Both the position numbers and the translations under genes were made by a program. Positions 8,915 through 17,728 of a stretch of 64,000 nt of DNA are shown one piece after another (the first letter of the stretch is position 1; the number at the start of each line of letters is the position of its first letter). This DNA comes from Dehalococcoidia bacterium (GTDB lineage: Bacteria; Chloroflexota; Dehalococcoidia; GIF9; AB-539-J10). The notes under the pieces are model-generated. The model saw nothing but the letters and a program-made list of their open reading frames with translations. It ran no database searches and was not told where the DNA came from. Location of the stretch: assembly GCA_030615625.1 (NCBI GenBank), contig JAUWYX010000006.1, positions 1 through 64,000 on the forward strand, read 5' to 3'.

Positions 8915-9788
8915 AGCAAAAGTTGGCATCATTGGCGGAAGCGGGCTTTATAACATGGAAGGGATGGCAGAAGTGGAGAAAGTAAAGGTAAGCACGCCCT
9001 TTGGCGAGCCCAGCGGCGCTATCATCTTGGGCAATCTAGAAAGAGTAAGGGTTGCCTTTCTTCCCAGACATGGCGAGGGACATCGAATAGGCCCCAGTGA
9101 ATTACCGGCGAAAGCCAATATCTATGCCTTGAAATCTCTGGGGGTGGAAAGGATTATCTCTGTAAGCGCTGTGGGCAGTCTCAAGGAAGAGATAGAACCT
9201 CTGGATGTAGTCATTCCTGACCAGCTAATTGATGCCACCAAAGGAAGAGCCAGCACCTTCTTCACCGATGGGATAGTGGGGCATGTCTCTCTCGCTGAAC
9301 CTTTCTGTCCTGTCTTGAGTCAACTCTCGTTTGAGGCAAGCACTAAGGTTGGGGCTAAGGTGCATAAAGGTGGTACTTATCTAGTCATGGAAGGTCCACA
9401 GTTCTCCACCAAGGCTGAGTCGCAGCTTTACCGCTCTTGGGGTGCCGACATTATTGCAATGACAGCTTTGCCTGAAGCTAAGTTAGCCAGAGAAGCGGAA
9501 ATATGCTATGCCATAATTGCCCTTGTAACCGATTATGATTGCTGGCATCCGAGTTGCGAATCGGTGACTACGGAGATGATTTTAATCAACCTGCGGAAGG
9601 GTATTGATACTGTCAAGAGCATCCTGAAATTACTACTACCTTCAATACCACAGAAACGAGATTGTGCCTGTGCTAGCGCCCTTGAATATGCTATAGCCAC
9701 TGAGGCGAAATACATACCAGAGAAAAAAAGGAAAGAGCTAGGGCTGCTAATTGGCAAGTATTTAGGTAAGGAAGAAGATGTCAGCTAA
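8907..9788 (+). CDS. mtnP: S-methyl-5'-thioadenosine phosphorylase
   Basis: Phosphorolyses methylthioadenosine (or a related nucleoside) to adenine and methylthioribose-1-phosphate. Family motifs: IGGSGLY at the N-terminus, LPRHGEGHRIGPSELPAKAN (phosphate and substrate binding), SAVGSL, MEGPQFSTKAES and TDYDCWHPSCE. The length of 293 residues is normal for the bacterial/archaeal MTAP group. Motifs separate it from purine nucleoside phosphorylases less surely than a tree would, so a role on other purine nucleosides is possible. It overlaps both neighbours, making a three-gene operon. Confidence 0.88.
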   Translation: MPEAKVGIIGGSGLYNMEGMAEVEKVKVSTPFGEPSGAIILGNLERVRVAFLPRHGEGHRIGPSELPAKANIYALKSLGVERIISVSAVGSLKEEIEPLDVVIPDQLIDATKGRASTFFTDGIVGHVSLAEPFCPVLSQLSFEASTKVGAKVHKGGTYLVMEGPQFSTKAESQLYRSWGADIIAMTALPEAKLAREAEICYAIIALVTDYDCWHPSCESVTTEMILINLRKGIDTVKSILKLLLPSIPQKRDCACASALEYAIATEAKYIPEKKRKELGLLIGKYLGKEEDVS

Positions 9789-10806
9789 GCTTGAGTTTGG
9801 ATGTTTGCCCACTGCTATCGGCAGCATGCCTCACACGAATCCCGGAGAGGCTTGTTCCATTATTATGAAATATCTTCCTGACATTCCCATCTGGCCACAA
9901 TTACCGATGCGCTCTCCTAGAGAAAACATGATTATCCAATTCAGCGAAGGTTTTCCGGGGGTGGTTATAGATGGGGACAAAATTCACATCGAGCCATCGG
10001 CTAATTTTGAGAGCGAGCTAGAGCAAATCTATATTGATTGTGAGCAAGATAATGCCCGTGAATATGGTATTTCGACCGAATATGCTGCCGGGCTTTATGC
10101 TTTCCTCTCCAAAGCAACAGGTAGTAAAATAGTCAAGGGGCAAGTAACAGGTCCCGTTACCTGGGGCCTGGCGGTTACCAGTCAGGATGGTCTGGGCATC
10201 CTCTATGATGATACTTTAGCTGAAACCGCGGCTAAGTTCCTGCGGCTAAAAGCTTCGTGGCAGGAAAATATCTTGAGGGAAATATCGCCTAACACTATTA
10301 TCTTTGTTGACGAGCCTTATTTAGTTTCTTTAGGCTCGGTGTTTACTCCTATTCCTGAGGAAAAAGTGCCTGTTCTGCTAGAAGAGGTGTTCAGGGGAAT
10401 TAAAGGGATAAAGGGATTACACTGCTGCGGAAACACTAACTGGTCAGTCATTCTAGACACCAAAATTGATATTCTCAGCTTTGATGCCTATAATTATGCC
10501 TCTTCTCTAAGCACTCACTCGGGTAAGGTGAAATCCTTTCTTGAGCGTGGTGGCAGCATTGCCTGGGGGATAGTTCCGAACGAGGAAGAGGCTTTAGCTA
10601 AAGAATCTTTGCCCAGTCTTCGTGACCGCCTTGAGGAAGCTATGGCTCCATTTACCAGGGATGGTGTTAAGTTCAAGCAGATTATAGCTCAAGGGCTGAT
10701 AACTCCTTCTTGTACGCTGGCAAGCTTGTCGCTGGAAGCGGCAAATCAGGCTCTGGAATTAACGGCTAAGTTGTCCCATGACTTAAGAAGTCGATATGTG
10801 GTCTGA
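9778..10806 (+). CDS. UROD/MetE-like superfamily protein (methionine-synthase-like)
   Basis: 342 residues resembling the C-terminal catalytic barrel of cobalamin-independent methionine synthase. Motifs are LPTAIGSMPHTNP at the start, KGQVTGPVTW near 121, FVDEPYL near 178 and the zinc-binding-type LHCCGNTNW near 214. It lacks the N-terminal half of MetE, like the short archaeal-type proteins that use a corrinoid or other methyl carrier. The exact methyl donor is unknown. The ATG overlaps the end of mtnP by 11 bp, suggesting a role in handling the methylthio or methionine pool. Confidence 0.75.
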   Translation: MSAKLEFGCLPTAIGSMPHTNPGEACSIIMKYLPDIPIWPQLPMRSPRENMIIQFSEGFPGVVIDGDKIHIEPSANFESELEQIYIDCEQDNAREYGISTEYAAGLYAFLSKATGSKIVKGQVTGPVTWGLAVTSQDGLGILYDDTLAETAAKFLRLKASWQENILREISPNTIIFVDEPYLVSLGSVFTPIPEEKVPVLLEEVFRGIKGIKGLHCCGNTNWSVILDTKIDILSFDAYNYASSLSTHSGKVKSFLERGGSIAWGIVPNEEEALAKESLPSLRDRLEEAMAPFTRDGVKFKQIIAQGLITPSCTLASLSLEAANQALELTAKLSHDLRSRYVV

Positions 10807-10856
10807 CCTGGCGAAATAACTGCCCCTCAGGTTGTATCCCTTAAGAGCCAAGGCTA

Positions 10857-11309
10857 TTATTCTGGGGAGTCTCCTTCCAAAGCTCTTATTTTATTCACCC
10901 TTTGTACATGTCTGCCGCCTTCAAAATCCGTGGCTAAGAAAGTTTTGACGATTTCCAAAGCTGACTTGGTAGCTATATCCTCTCCCCCGAGGCACAAGAC
11001 GTTGGCATCGTTGTGCTGGCGAGCTCGTTGTGCTGCAAATGAGTTGTGGCATAAAGCTGCCCTTATACCCTTTATTTTGTTGGCAGCTATGCTCATGCCT
11101 ATGCCCGTGTTGCATATTAGAATGCCTTGTTCAAAATTGCCTGATGCTACTGCCTCCCCAACTTTCTGGGCGATGTCAGGATAATCCACAGGGTCAGTGC
11201 TGTAGCAACCAAAATCTTGATAGCTATGACCCGCGTTTTGCAGAAATGGCATAATTAGCTCCTTTAAAGCAAAGCCCCGGTGGTCACAGCCTATAGCAAT
11301 GTGCCTCAT
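10857..11309 (-). CDS. rpiB: Ribose-5-phosphate isomerase B
   Basis: Interconverts ribose-5-phosphate and ribulose-5-phosphate. Residues 1-15 (MRHIAIGCDHRGFAL) and the CNTGIGMSIAANK loop with the catalytic Cys near residue 66 are diagnostic of RpiB. The length of 150 is normal. The start codon lies inside the end of tsaC (26 bp overlap) with a GGAGCTAAATA ribosome site in the upstream gene, so the two are coupled. Confidence 0.94.
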   Translation of the reverse strand: MRHIAIGCDHRGFALKELIMPFLQNAGHSYQDFGCYSTDPVDYPDIAQKVGEAVASGNFEQGILICNTGIGMSIAANKIKGIRAALCHNSFAAQRARQHNDANVLCLGGEDIATKSALEIVKTFLATDFEGGRHVQRVNKIRALEGDSPE

Positions 11310-11928
11310 TATTTAGCTCCAAGTATTCCTTATAAGCTTTGTCAATCTCGTGCGAAGGTATGATGCCCTGACGCAAAATTACCGGCGCTTCATGGGTAAC
11401 ATCCACTACCGTGGATTCCTTTCCGCCGGGACATTTGCCCCCATTGATAATAAGGTCGATTTTTCCTCCCAATTGTTGTCCAACTTCCTCGGCAGTTAAG
11501 GCAGTTGGTTGGCCACTAATATTGGCGCTGGTTCCGATTATGGGATTCCCTAGGTGTTGAATGAGAGCCAGACAAACAGGGTGATTAGGAACGCGTACTG
11601 CCATGGTGGGTCCTGAGGCTAGATAGACAGGCAGCGAATCTGTTTTTGATAAAACCAGCGTTAACCCGCCGGGCCAAAACCGCCTTGCCAAAAACCAGGC
11701 AATTTCTGGTATTGGCTCGGCCAGAATGGTCAATCGCTCTACATCAGCGATAAGCAAGGGAAGTTGCCGATGCTTGGGTCGGTTTTTTATCTCATAAATC
11801 CTTTCCACGGCCGTGGAATTGAAGGCGTCAGCCCCCAGGCCATAGACCGTATCGGTGGGGAAGGCAATCACGCCACCCTTTTGGAGGATTTTAACACCCT
11901 TCTCGATTTCTCGTTGTAAAACACCCAT
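11284..11928 (-). CDS. tsaC: L-threonylcarbamoyladenylate synthase (Sua5/YrdC/YciO family)
   Basis: Makes threonylcarbamoyl-AMP for the t6A37 modification of tRNA. The YrdC signature is clear: GGVIAFPTDTVYGLGADAF, the KNRPKHRQLPLL basic segment and SANISGQPT. At 214 residues it is the short, single-domain form without a Sua5 C-terminal domain. Interestingly mtaB (35471-36748), which acts on t6A37, is also in this window. It is in an operon with rpiB. Confidence 0.92.
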   Translation of the reverse strand: MGVLQREIEKGVKILQKGGVIAFPTDTVYGLGADAFNSTAVERIYEIKNRPKHRQLPLLIADVERLTILAEPIPEIAWFLARRFWPGGLTLVLSKTDSLPVYLASGPTMAVRVPNHPVCLALIQHLGNPIIGTSANISGQPTALTAEEVGQQLGGKIDLIINGGKCPGGKESTVVDVTHEAPVILRQGIIPSHEIDKAYKEYLELNNEAHCYRL

Positions 11929-12118
11929 CTTTTTCTGCCGTTAGTATAGCATGGTGGCATCCGGGGTAGAAATTTATCCTTTCCACATGCAAGAGCGCGG
12001 GAAGGCTTTAACCACAAGAGAGAGGCCTTGCTAGATAGGGAAAAGGCTCAACCTTTCTCGGGTTGATAATAGTTCAGGACAGTGATAAGCTAAATGTATT
12101 CACCACCGTAAATCTGCA

Positions 12119-13783
12119 ATGAAAAAGAAGTCAGAAAGCCACAGAATTGCTGCCAGCGATGATATCGAAGTCTCCACTTATCTGGAGCTGGCCAAGGAGT
12201 TACGCGGCGAGCAACCTGTAGTTGAGCCTAAGCTACCACCAAGCGAGCGTGAAACTATAGTGGTGCTCGACTTTGGCTCTCAATATAGCATGCTCATTGC
12301 CAGGCGGGTGCGGGAATGCCAAGTCTATTGTGAACTTGTGCCTCATGACACGCCTTGGGAGAAAATAGCTTCCCTTAACCCACGAGGATTTATCCTCTCG
12401 GGGGGTCCAGCTAGCGTTTATGATTCTGGGGCTCCTTTGCCTTTACCCTACATTTACGAAAGCCGTCTACCTGTGATGGGCATTTGCTATGGAATGTTTG
12501 CTATCGCTTACCACTTGGGTGGCCAGGTAACTCGGGGAACAAAGCGCGAATATGGGCACACAATCCTGCACATAAGTGCTGAAGACTGCCCCCTTTTCGC
12601 TGGCCTTCCTTCTTCTCTCCCCGTGTGGATGAGCCATGGTGACCAAGTAATGAAGATGCCGCCTGGCTTCAAGACCCTGGCTTACACTGAAAATTCGCCG
12701 TTCGCTGTTATAGGTAACGATAGTGGCATTTACGGACTGCAGTTTCACCCTGAAGTGGTTCACACACCTCAAGGGAAAACCATATTTCAGAATTTTGTAC
12801 TTCAAATATGCGGCTGCCAGGGCAACTGGACGCCAGCTAATTTCATAGCTGAGAACGTAGATAAGATTAAAGAGCAAGTGGGCGGCGGAAGAGTGGTCTG
12901 TGCTCTTTCTGGAGGCGTCGATTCGGCAGTAACTGCTACCCTTATTGACCGTGCTATTGGCAATAAGTTAACTTGCATCTTTATCAACAATGGCTTATTG
13001 CGTCGTGATGAACCTGAAAGGGTGCTTAGTACCTTCAAGCGTAACCTCAAAATGGATATAGTTTACATAGACGCTACCGATAGATTCTTAGAACGACTTA
13101 AAGGGATTAGCGATCCGGAAAAGAAGCGGCATTTGGTAGGAAACGAGTTTATCCAAATTTTTGAAGAAGAAGCGGCCACATTAGGTAAGATTGATTTTCT
13201 GGCCCAAGGCACTCTTTATCCCGATGTTATTGAAAGCACCTCCGCGGAAACCAAAGCTGCGGCTAAAATAAAGAGCCATCATAATGTCGGCGGATTACCG
13301 GCTAAAATGAGTTTCACTCTTATCGAGCCACTGAGGTATTTGTTTAAGGATGAGGTTCGACAAGTGGGGTTAGCTCTAGGCCTGCCTGAGGATATGGTCT
13401 GGCGGCAACCATTTCCCGGACCGGGGCTAGCCATTCGCATCATTGGTGAAGTGACCAGGGAGAAGCTGGAGATACTCCGGGCTGCTGATTGGATTTTGAT
13501 GAATGAAATCAAAAAAGCCAAGCTTTATCACCAGCTATGGCAAAGCTTTGCTGTACTTACTGATGTCAAGAGCGTTGGCGTCATGGGCGACTACAGAACT
13601 TATGGCTACTTGGTAGCAGTCAGAGCAGTAACTAGTGAAGATGCCATGACTGCTGATTGGGCTCGCCTGCCCCATGATCTTCTTGCTAGAATATCTGACC
13701 GCATAGTTAATGAGATTCCCAATGTCAACAGGGTAGTTTATGATGTCACCAGTAAGCCGCCGGCAACTATAGAATGGGAATAG
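12119..13783 (+). CDS. guaA: GMP synthase (glutamine-hydrolysing)
   Basis: Aminates XMP to GMP. The order is: class I glutamine amidotransferase domain (catalytic Cys in [12 protein letters not shown], His in [12 protein letters not shown]), PP-loop ATPase ([10 protein letters not shown] near residue 263) and the C-terminal dimerisation domain ending [12 protein letters not shown]. About 44 residues precede the usual [16 protein letters not shown] beginning. No Shine-Dalgarno is seen before the ATG at 12119, so the true start may be internal. The oxyanion neighbour after Cys-Tyr-Gly-Met is Phe rather than the commoner Gln. It stands alone, 190 bp after divergent tsaC. Confidence 0.95.
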   Translation: MKKKSESHRIAASDDIEVSTYLELAKELRGEQPVVEPKLPPSERETIVVLDFGSQYSMLIARRVRECQVYCELVPHDTPWEKIASLNPRGFILSGGPASVYDSGAPLPLPYIYESRLPVMGICYGMFAIAYHLGGQVTRGTKREYGHTILHISAEDCPLFAGLPSSLPVWMSHGDQVMKMPPGFKTLAYTENSPFAVIGNDSGIYGLQFHPEVVHTPQGKTIFQNFVLQICGCQGNWTPANFIAENVDKIKEQVGGGRVVCALSGGVDSAVTATLIDRAIGNKLTCIFINNGLLRRDEPERVLSTFKRNLKMDIVYIDATDRFLERLKGISDPEKKRHLVGNEFIQIFEEEAATLGKIDFLAQGTLYPDVIESTSAETKAAAKIKSHHNVGGLPAKMSFTLIEPLRYLFKDEVRQVGLALGLPEDMVWRQPFPGPGLAIRIIGEVTREKLEILRAADWILMNEIKKAKLYHQLWQSFAVLTDVKSVGVMGDYRTYGYLVAVRAVTSEDAMTADWARLPHDLLARISDRIVNEIPNVNRVVYDVTSKPPATIEWE

Positions 13784-13897
13784 CTGCTCAGCTTAATGTC
13801 ATTTTTGAGAGAGGGCTTCAACTTCACTCGAGGTGACAAGGAATAATCAAACACTTGCAACTGCGAGTAAAGTTAAAATTAAAAAGGAGGAGAAAAG

Positions 13898-14155
13898 ATG
13901 AGTTATTCTTCTGAAGAAATGAACGACGAACAGCTAGCTATACTAGACGATTTAGAGATGCTCCGCGAGGATTTGATAGGCGAGTTGCAGGCCATTAACC
14001 AGTATGAAGACCATATATTAAACCTGGAGAATGAGGGGGCTGTGACTACACTGGAACATATTATTGAAGAAGAGAAGGAGCATGTCGCAGAGTTACTGAA
14101 ACTAATTCAAAATCTCGACCCCGTTCAGGCTGAGAAATTCAAGGAGATTTTATAA
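13898..14155 (+). CDS. Small ferritin-like domain protein (encapsulated-ferritin type)
   Basis: 85 residues, two predicted helices. Helix one has GELQAINQYEDH and helix two has EEEKEHVAELLKLI. The E...Y and ExxH pattern is that of half-ferritins that must dimerise to build a di-iron site, as in encapsulated ferritins and short rubrerythrin-like proteins. No encapsulin shell gene is in the window. A strong AAAAAGGAGGAGAAAAG ribosome site precedes the ATG. Likely role: iron binding or oxidation. Family membership is by pattern only. Confidence 0.65.
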   Translation: MSYSSEEMNDEQLAILDDLEMLREDLIGELQAINQYEDHILNLENEGAVTTLEHIIEEEKEHVAELLKLIQNLDPVQAEKFKEIL

Positions 14156-14159
14156 TGCC

Positions 14160-14228
14160 ATGGCAAACAGAGTGAAACTAAAAGGGGTGAAGAAGAATAG
14201 AGGGAAGCACAAGAAGAGGAAGCAGTAG
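14160..14228 (+). CDS. Possible 22-residue highly basic microprotein
   Basis: An ATG 4 nt after the ferritin-like stop opens a 22-codon frame with about half Lys/Arg (ending GKHKKRKQ). Its composition recalls small ribosome-associated peptides, but the frame is short. The only ribosome-site candidate (AAGGAG) is inside the preceding gene and about 13 nt away. It could be chance. Confidence 0.2.
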   Translation: MANRVKLKGVKKNRGKHKKRKQ

Positions 14229-14378
14229 GTATTTTCCGAGGCCAAGATCGGCTGTTCCTAGTGGTAACCCTCATCAGCATTCCCAATGCCATTTTTCAAA
14301 AAAACTGGCGTTGAAAAATCCAGAAAATGGAGGACATAGTACGGCTATACCGTGAAGACTGACACGCGAGAGTGAAAT

Positions 14379-15662
14379 TTGAAGATACTAGTCGTTGGTG
14401 GTGGGGGGAGGGAACACACCTTAGTCTGGAAGATTGTCCAGAGTCCCAGGGTGGAAAGAGTTTTCGCTGCCCCGGGGAATGCCGGCACAGCGGCCATCGC
14501 GGAAAATCTGAATTTGCGCCCCACCGATATAGAAGGGCTGGGCAAGGCGGCTAAAGAGAAAGGCATTGACCTTGCCGTAGTTGGTCCTGAGGCTCCGCTA
14601 GCTTCGGGCATAATGGACTACTTTGATAGTCTGGGTATTCCTATTTTCGGTCCCACTAAAGCAGCCACCCAGGTAGAATCGAGCAAGGTTTTTGCCCGAA
14701 ATTTGATGGAAAAATATGATATCCCCTGTCCTAAAGGCGCCATTTTCTCTTCTTATCCTGAGGCTCGCGAATACCTTCAAGAACAGCGTCCGCCTGTCGT
14801 CATCAAGGCCGATGGGTTAGCTGCTGGCAAAGGTGTGATTATCGCCGGTTCTTTGGCGGAAGCCCACAAAGCCCTCGGCGACATCATGGAAGCAAAGATT
14901 TTTGGCTCCGCTGGAGATAGGGTAGTAATTGACGGATATCTTAGCGGTCGGGAGGTAAGCCTCATAGCCTTTACCGATGGCAAGACGGTCTCACCTATGG
15001 TGCCAGCTTGCGACTATAAGAAAATCGGTGATAATGACCGGGGCCCCAACACTGGAGGTATGGGAAGTTACAGCCCACCGGGTTTTTTCTCCGCCGGGAT
15101 GACAAAAAAGGTAACCAAGGATATTTTATTGCCGGCTGTGAAGGCCATGGCTAAGGAGGGCATGCCTTATAAGGGAGTGCTCTATGCGGGGGTAATGATT
15201 GTTAATGGAGAGCCTGTGGTGTTGGAATTCAATGCTCGCTTTGGTGACCCGGAAACTCAGGTCGTTTTGCCTCTTCTCAAAGCCGACCTGGTGGATATAC
15301 TTATGGCAGTAGTCCAGGGCAATCTCGACCGGGTGAAAATAGAGTGGAGTTCCGAGGCCTGCGTTGGAGTGGTTATGGCTTCGGATGGCTATCCTGGTAG
15401 CTATAAAACCGGCTTTCCCATACAAGGGATAGATAGTGTGGATAAGGATGTGCTGGTTTTTCATGCTGGAACTAAGTTGGGAAATGATGGCATAATTTAT
15501 ACCGACGGCGGGCGAGTGCTCACCGTAGTAGGTGTGGGCAAAGACATGGCTGAAGCTCGGGAAAAGGTTTACCGCAACATTCCTAATATTTACTTTGAAG
15601 GTTGTCATTATCGTAAGGACATTGCTTTGAGGGAGGTGGATAGGATAAACTCTAAACCCTAA
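14379..15662 (+). CDS. purD: Phosphoribosylamine-glycine ligase
   Basis: ATP-grasp enzyme joining phosphoribosylamine and glycine (purine step two). Motifs: ILVVGGGGREH at the start, KADGLAAGKGVIIA in the ATP-grasp, GPNTGGMGSYSP near residue 225 and LEFNARFGDPETQ near 287. The length of 427 is standard. The start is a TTG with no clear ribosome site, but the reading from Met-Lys-Ile-Leu matches the family exactly. It is followed by an AT-rich repeat, then purE. Confidence 0.95.
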   Translation: MKILVVGGGGREHTLVWKIVQSPRVERVFAAPGNAGTAAIAENLNLRPTDIEGLGKAAKEKGIDLAVVGPEAPLASGIMDYFDSLGIPIFGPTKAATQVESSKVFARNLMEKYDIPCPKGAIFSSYPEAREYLQEQRPPVVIKADGLAAGKGVIIAGSLAEAHKALGDIMEAKIFGSAGDRVVIDGYLSGREVSLIAFTDGKTVSPMVPACDYKKIGDNDRGPNTGGMGSYSPPGFFSAGMTKKVTKDILLPAVKAMAKEGMPYKGVLYAGVMIVNGEPVVLEFNARFGDPETQVVLPLLKADLVDILMAVVQGNLDRVKIEWSSEACVGVVMASDGYPGSYKTGFPIQGIDSVDKDVLVFHAGTKLGNDGIIYTDGGRVLTVVGVGKDMAEAREKVYRNIPNIYFEGCHYRKDIALREVDRINSKP

Positions 15663-15845
15663 GCCCCAAATACTAAAAGAAAATCAAAAGGCAAAAGTAA
15701 AAATGCAAAATGACAGGGCGACAGTAAATAAAAAAGTAAAATGTAAAAAGCAAAGATACAAGCAAGGGTATAAGCATTTTTAAGTTTTGATTTTTGGATT
15801 GTCACTTTGATTTTTGATATTTGACTTTTGATATTTGTGGGGATT
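15663..15845. repeat. AT-rich imperfect inverted-repeat element (copy 1)
   Basis: The left part is A-rich (AAATACTAAAAGAAAATCAA onward) and the right part T-rich (TTGATTTTTGATATTTGACT type), forming a long imperfect inverted repeat between purD and purE. The same left arm, including AATGCAAAATGACAGGGC, recurs in reverse orientation at about 25965-26035. It is therefore a dispersed element, not random low complexity. The right end supplies the purE ribosome-site region. Confidence 0.65.
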
Positions 15846-15848
15846 TAC

Positions 15849-16313
15849 ATGGCAATGGCATTAGTGGGCATAGTCATAGGCAGCAAGACAGACACCGAGC
15901 TGATACAGCCAGCGCTGGACGTGCTAAAGCAATTAGGCATTGATTATGAACTTTGCGTTATCTCAGCCCATAGAAATCCCGAAGGACTAAGGGAGTATGG
16001 CTTGGAGGCAGAGAAGAGAGGGCTCAAAGTTATCATCGCCGCTGCTGGTTACGCCGCTCACCTTCCCGGCGTCTTAGCTAGCTGGACAATCTTGCCTGTA
16101 ATCGGTGTGCCCTTACCCACTAGCGAGTTAAAAGGCATAGATGCTTTGCTCTCCATAAGCCAGATGCCTGGGGGAGTGCCGGTAGCCTGTATGGGCATTG
16201 GCGAAAGCGGGGCAAAGAATGCTGCCTTGCTCGCCGCCCAGATTTTAGGCACTGAACATAAAGAGATAAGAGAAGCCTATCGTAAGCATAAACAAGAATT
16301 AGCAAGGGGATAA
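15849..16313 (+). CDS. purE: 5-(carboxyamino)imidazole ribonucleotide mutase / AIR carboxylase
   Basis: Carboxylation step of purine synthesis. Motifs: GIVIGSKTDTELIQPA (the usual GS-x-SD reads GSKTD here), CVISAHRNPEGL, AAAGYAAHLPGVLAS and SISQMPGGVPVACMGIG. The start at 15849 is preferred to an ATG 21 bp upstream because TGTGGGGATTTAC provides a ribosome site and the family begins here. No purK is seen, so whether it uses N5-CAIR or AIR plus CO2 is open. It ends 1 bp before purB. Confidence 0.92.
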   Translation: MAMALVGIVIGSKTDTELIQPALDVLKQLGIDYELCVISAHRNPEGLREYGLEAEKRGLKVIIAAAGYAAHLPGVLASWTILPVIGVPLPTSELKGIDALLSISQMPGGVPVACMGIGESGAKNAALLAAQILGTEHKEIREAYRKHKQELARG

Positions 16314-16314
16314 T

Positions 16315-17670
16315 ATGATTGAACGGTATTCCAGACCTCAGATGAAGAAAATCTGGGCTGAGGAGAATAAGTTTGACCAGTGGCTTAAGGTAGAGATAGC
16401 CGTTTGTGAAGCCTGGGCTGAGCTGGGTGAAATCCCCCAAAAAGAGATAGTTAAGATAAGGAAAGCCAGCTGCAACTTGAAGCGTATTGCCGAGTTTCTG
16501 AAGGTGACTCACCATGACATGACTGCTTTTCTTAACTCGGTGGCTGAAAGCCTGGGCACAGAGTCACGCTTCGTACATCTTGGTCTCACCTCTTCGGATG
16601 TTATGGATACCGCTCTTGGCTTGCAGTTGACCCAGGCGGCAGATATCTTGGCAAAAGATGTGGCCGAGCTTATATCCGTACTGGAGAGTAAAGCTATAGA
16701 GCACGAATACACCATTATGATGGGGCGGACTCATGGTGTTCACGCTGAGCCGACTACCTTTGGTTTAAAGATAGCCCTGTGGACTGAAGAAATGAAGCGT
16801 AATGCTCAAAGGCTGGCCGGAGCTAGGAAAAATATCTCTGTAGGCAAAATATCCGGAGCAGTAGGCACTTATGCTACTGTACCTCCTCAGGTTGAAAAAA
16901 TAGCTTGCGCCAAGTTAGAGCTCGCTCCAGCTCCGATATCAAGCCAGATAGTCCAGCGTGACCGCCATGCCCAATTCCTGACCACTTTGGCTATTATCGC
17001 CAGCTCCTTGGAGAAATTTGCCACTGAGATCAGGAGCCTCCAGCGAACAGAGATCCTGGAGGTTGAAGAGCCTTTTGAAGAGGGGCAAACGGGCTCCTCG
17101 GCGATGCCTCATAAAAGAAATCCCGAGCTTTGTGAGCGTATCTGCGGACTGGCCAGATTAATAAGAGGTCATGCTTTGACTTCTCTGGAGAACATTGCCT
17201 TATGGCATGAACGTGACATCAGCCACTCCTCTACAGAGCGAATTATCTTACCTGACTCCTGTCTGGCAGTTGATTACATGCTATCCATATTTACCTTGAT
17301 AATGAAAGGACTCAAGGTTTATCCGGAAAACATGCGTCGTAACATCGAGCTTACCCAGGGGCTAATCTTCTCCCAGAGAGTACTCCTCGCTTTAATAAAT
17401 AAAGGTCTGATACGAGAAGAAGCTTACAAAATGGTCCAAGATAATGCTATGGAAGCGTGGCGGGGCAAGAAAAGCTTTTTAGCTCTGCTTCTGATGGATA
17501 AGCGAATAACAAATTACCTGACTGAAGGCGAGCTAAAGTCTCTTTTTGACTACAGTTACTATCTGAAATACGTAGATACTGTCTTTGAACGGTTGGGGCT
17601 AACTAAAACCAAACGGGGGAATAAAGCTGGCAAAGCTGGGTCAACTGAGTTGGCTCCTAGGGCAGTATAG
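16315..17670 (+). CDS. purB: Adenylosuccinate lyase
   Basis: Cleaves SAICAR and adenylosuccinate, releasing fumarate. The fumarase/aspartase-superfamily signature GSSAMPHKRNPELCERICGL is near residue 262, and MMGRTHGVHAEPTTFG and SSDVMDTALG are also present. 451 residues, normal. The ATG begins 2 nt after the purE stop, with a GGGGATAAT site, so the two are coupled. The final 15 residues (KTKRGNKAGKAGSTE region) are basic and probably disordered. Confidence 0.95.
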   Translation: MIERYSRPQMKKIWAEENKFDQWLKVEIAVCEAWAELGEIPQKEIVKIRKASCNLKRIAEFLKVTHHDMTAFLNSVAESLGTESRFVHLGLTSSDVMDTALGLQLTQAADILAKDVAELISVLESKAIEHEYTIMMGRTHGVHAEPTTFGLKIALWTEEMKRNAQRLAGARKNISVGKISGAVGTYATVPPQVEKIACAKLELAPAPISSQIVQRDRHAQFLTTLAIIASSLEKFATEIRSLQRTEILEVEEPFEEGQTGSSAMPHKRNPELCERICGLARLIRGHALTSLENIALWHERDISHSSTERIILPDSCLAVDYMLSIFTLIMKGLKVYPENMRRNIELTQGLIFSQRVLLALINKGLIREEAYKMVQDNAMEAWRGKKSFLALLLMDKRITNYLTEGELKSLFDYSYYLKYVDTVFERLGLTKTKRGNKAGKAGSTELAPRAV

Positions 17671-17728
17671 TGATGGGGCATTGACTTCGAAGTTTTTGCC
17701 TTAGCGTATAACGGAGGGAAATAGAAAG

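Noticed and set aside
15126-15608. 160-codon minus-strand frame
   Set aside because: Antisense to the conserved C-terminal half of purD, with no recognisable domain.
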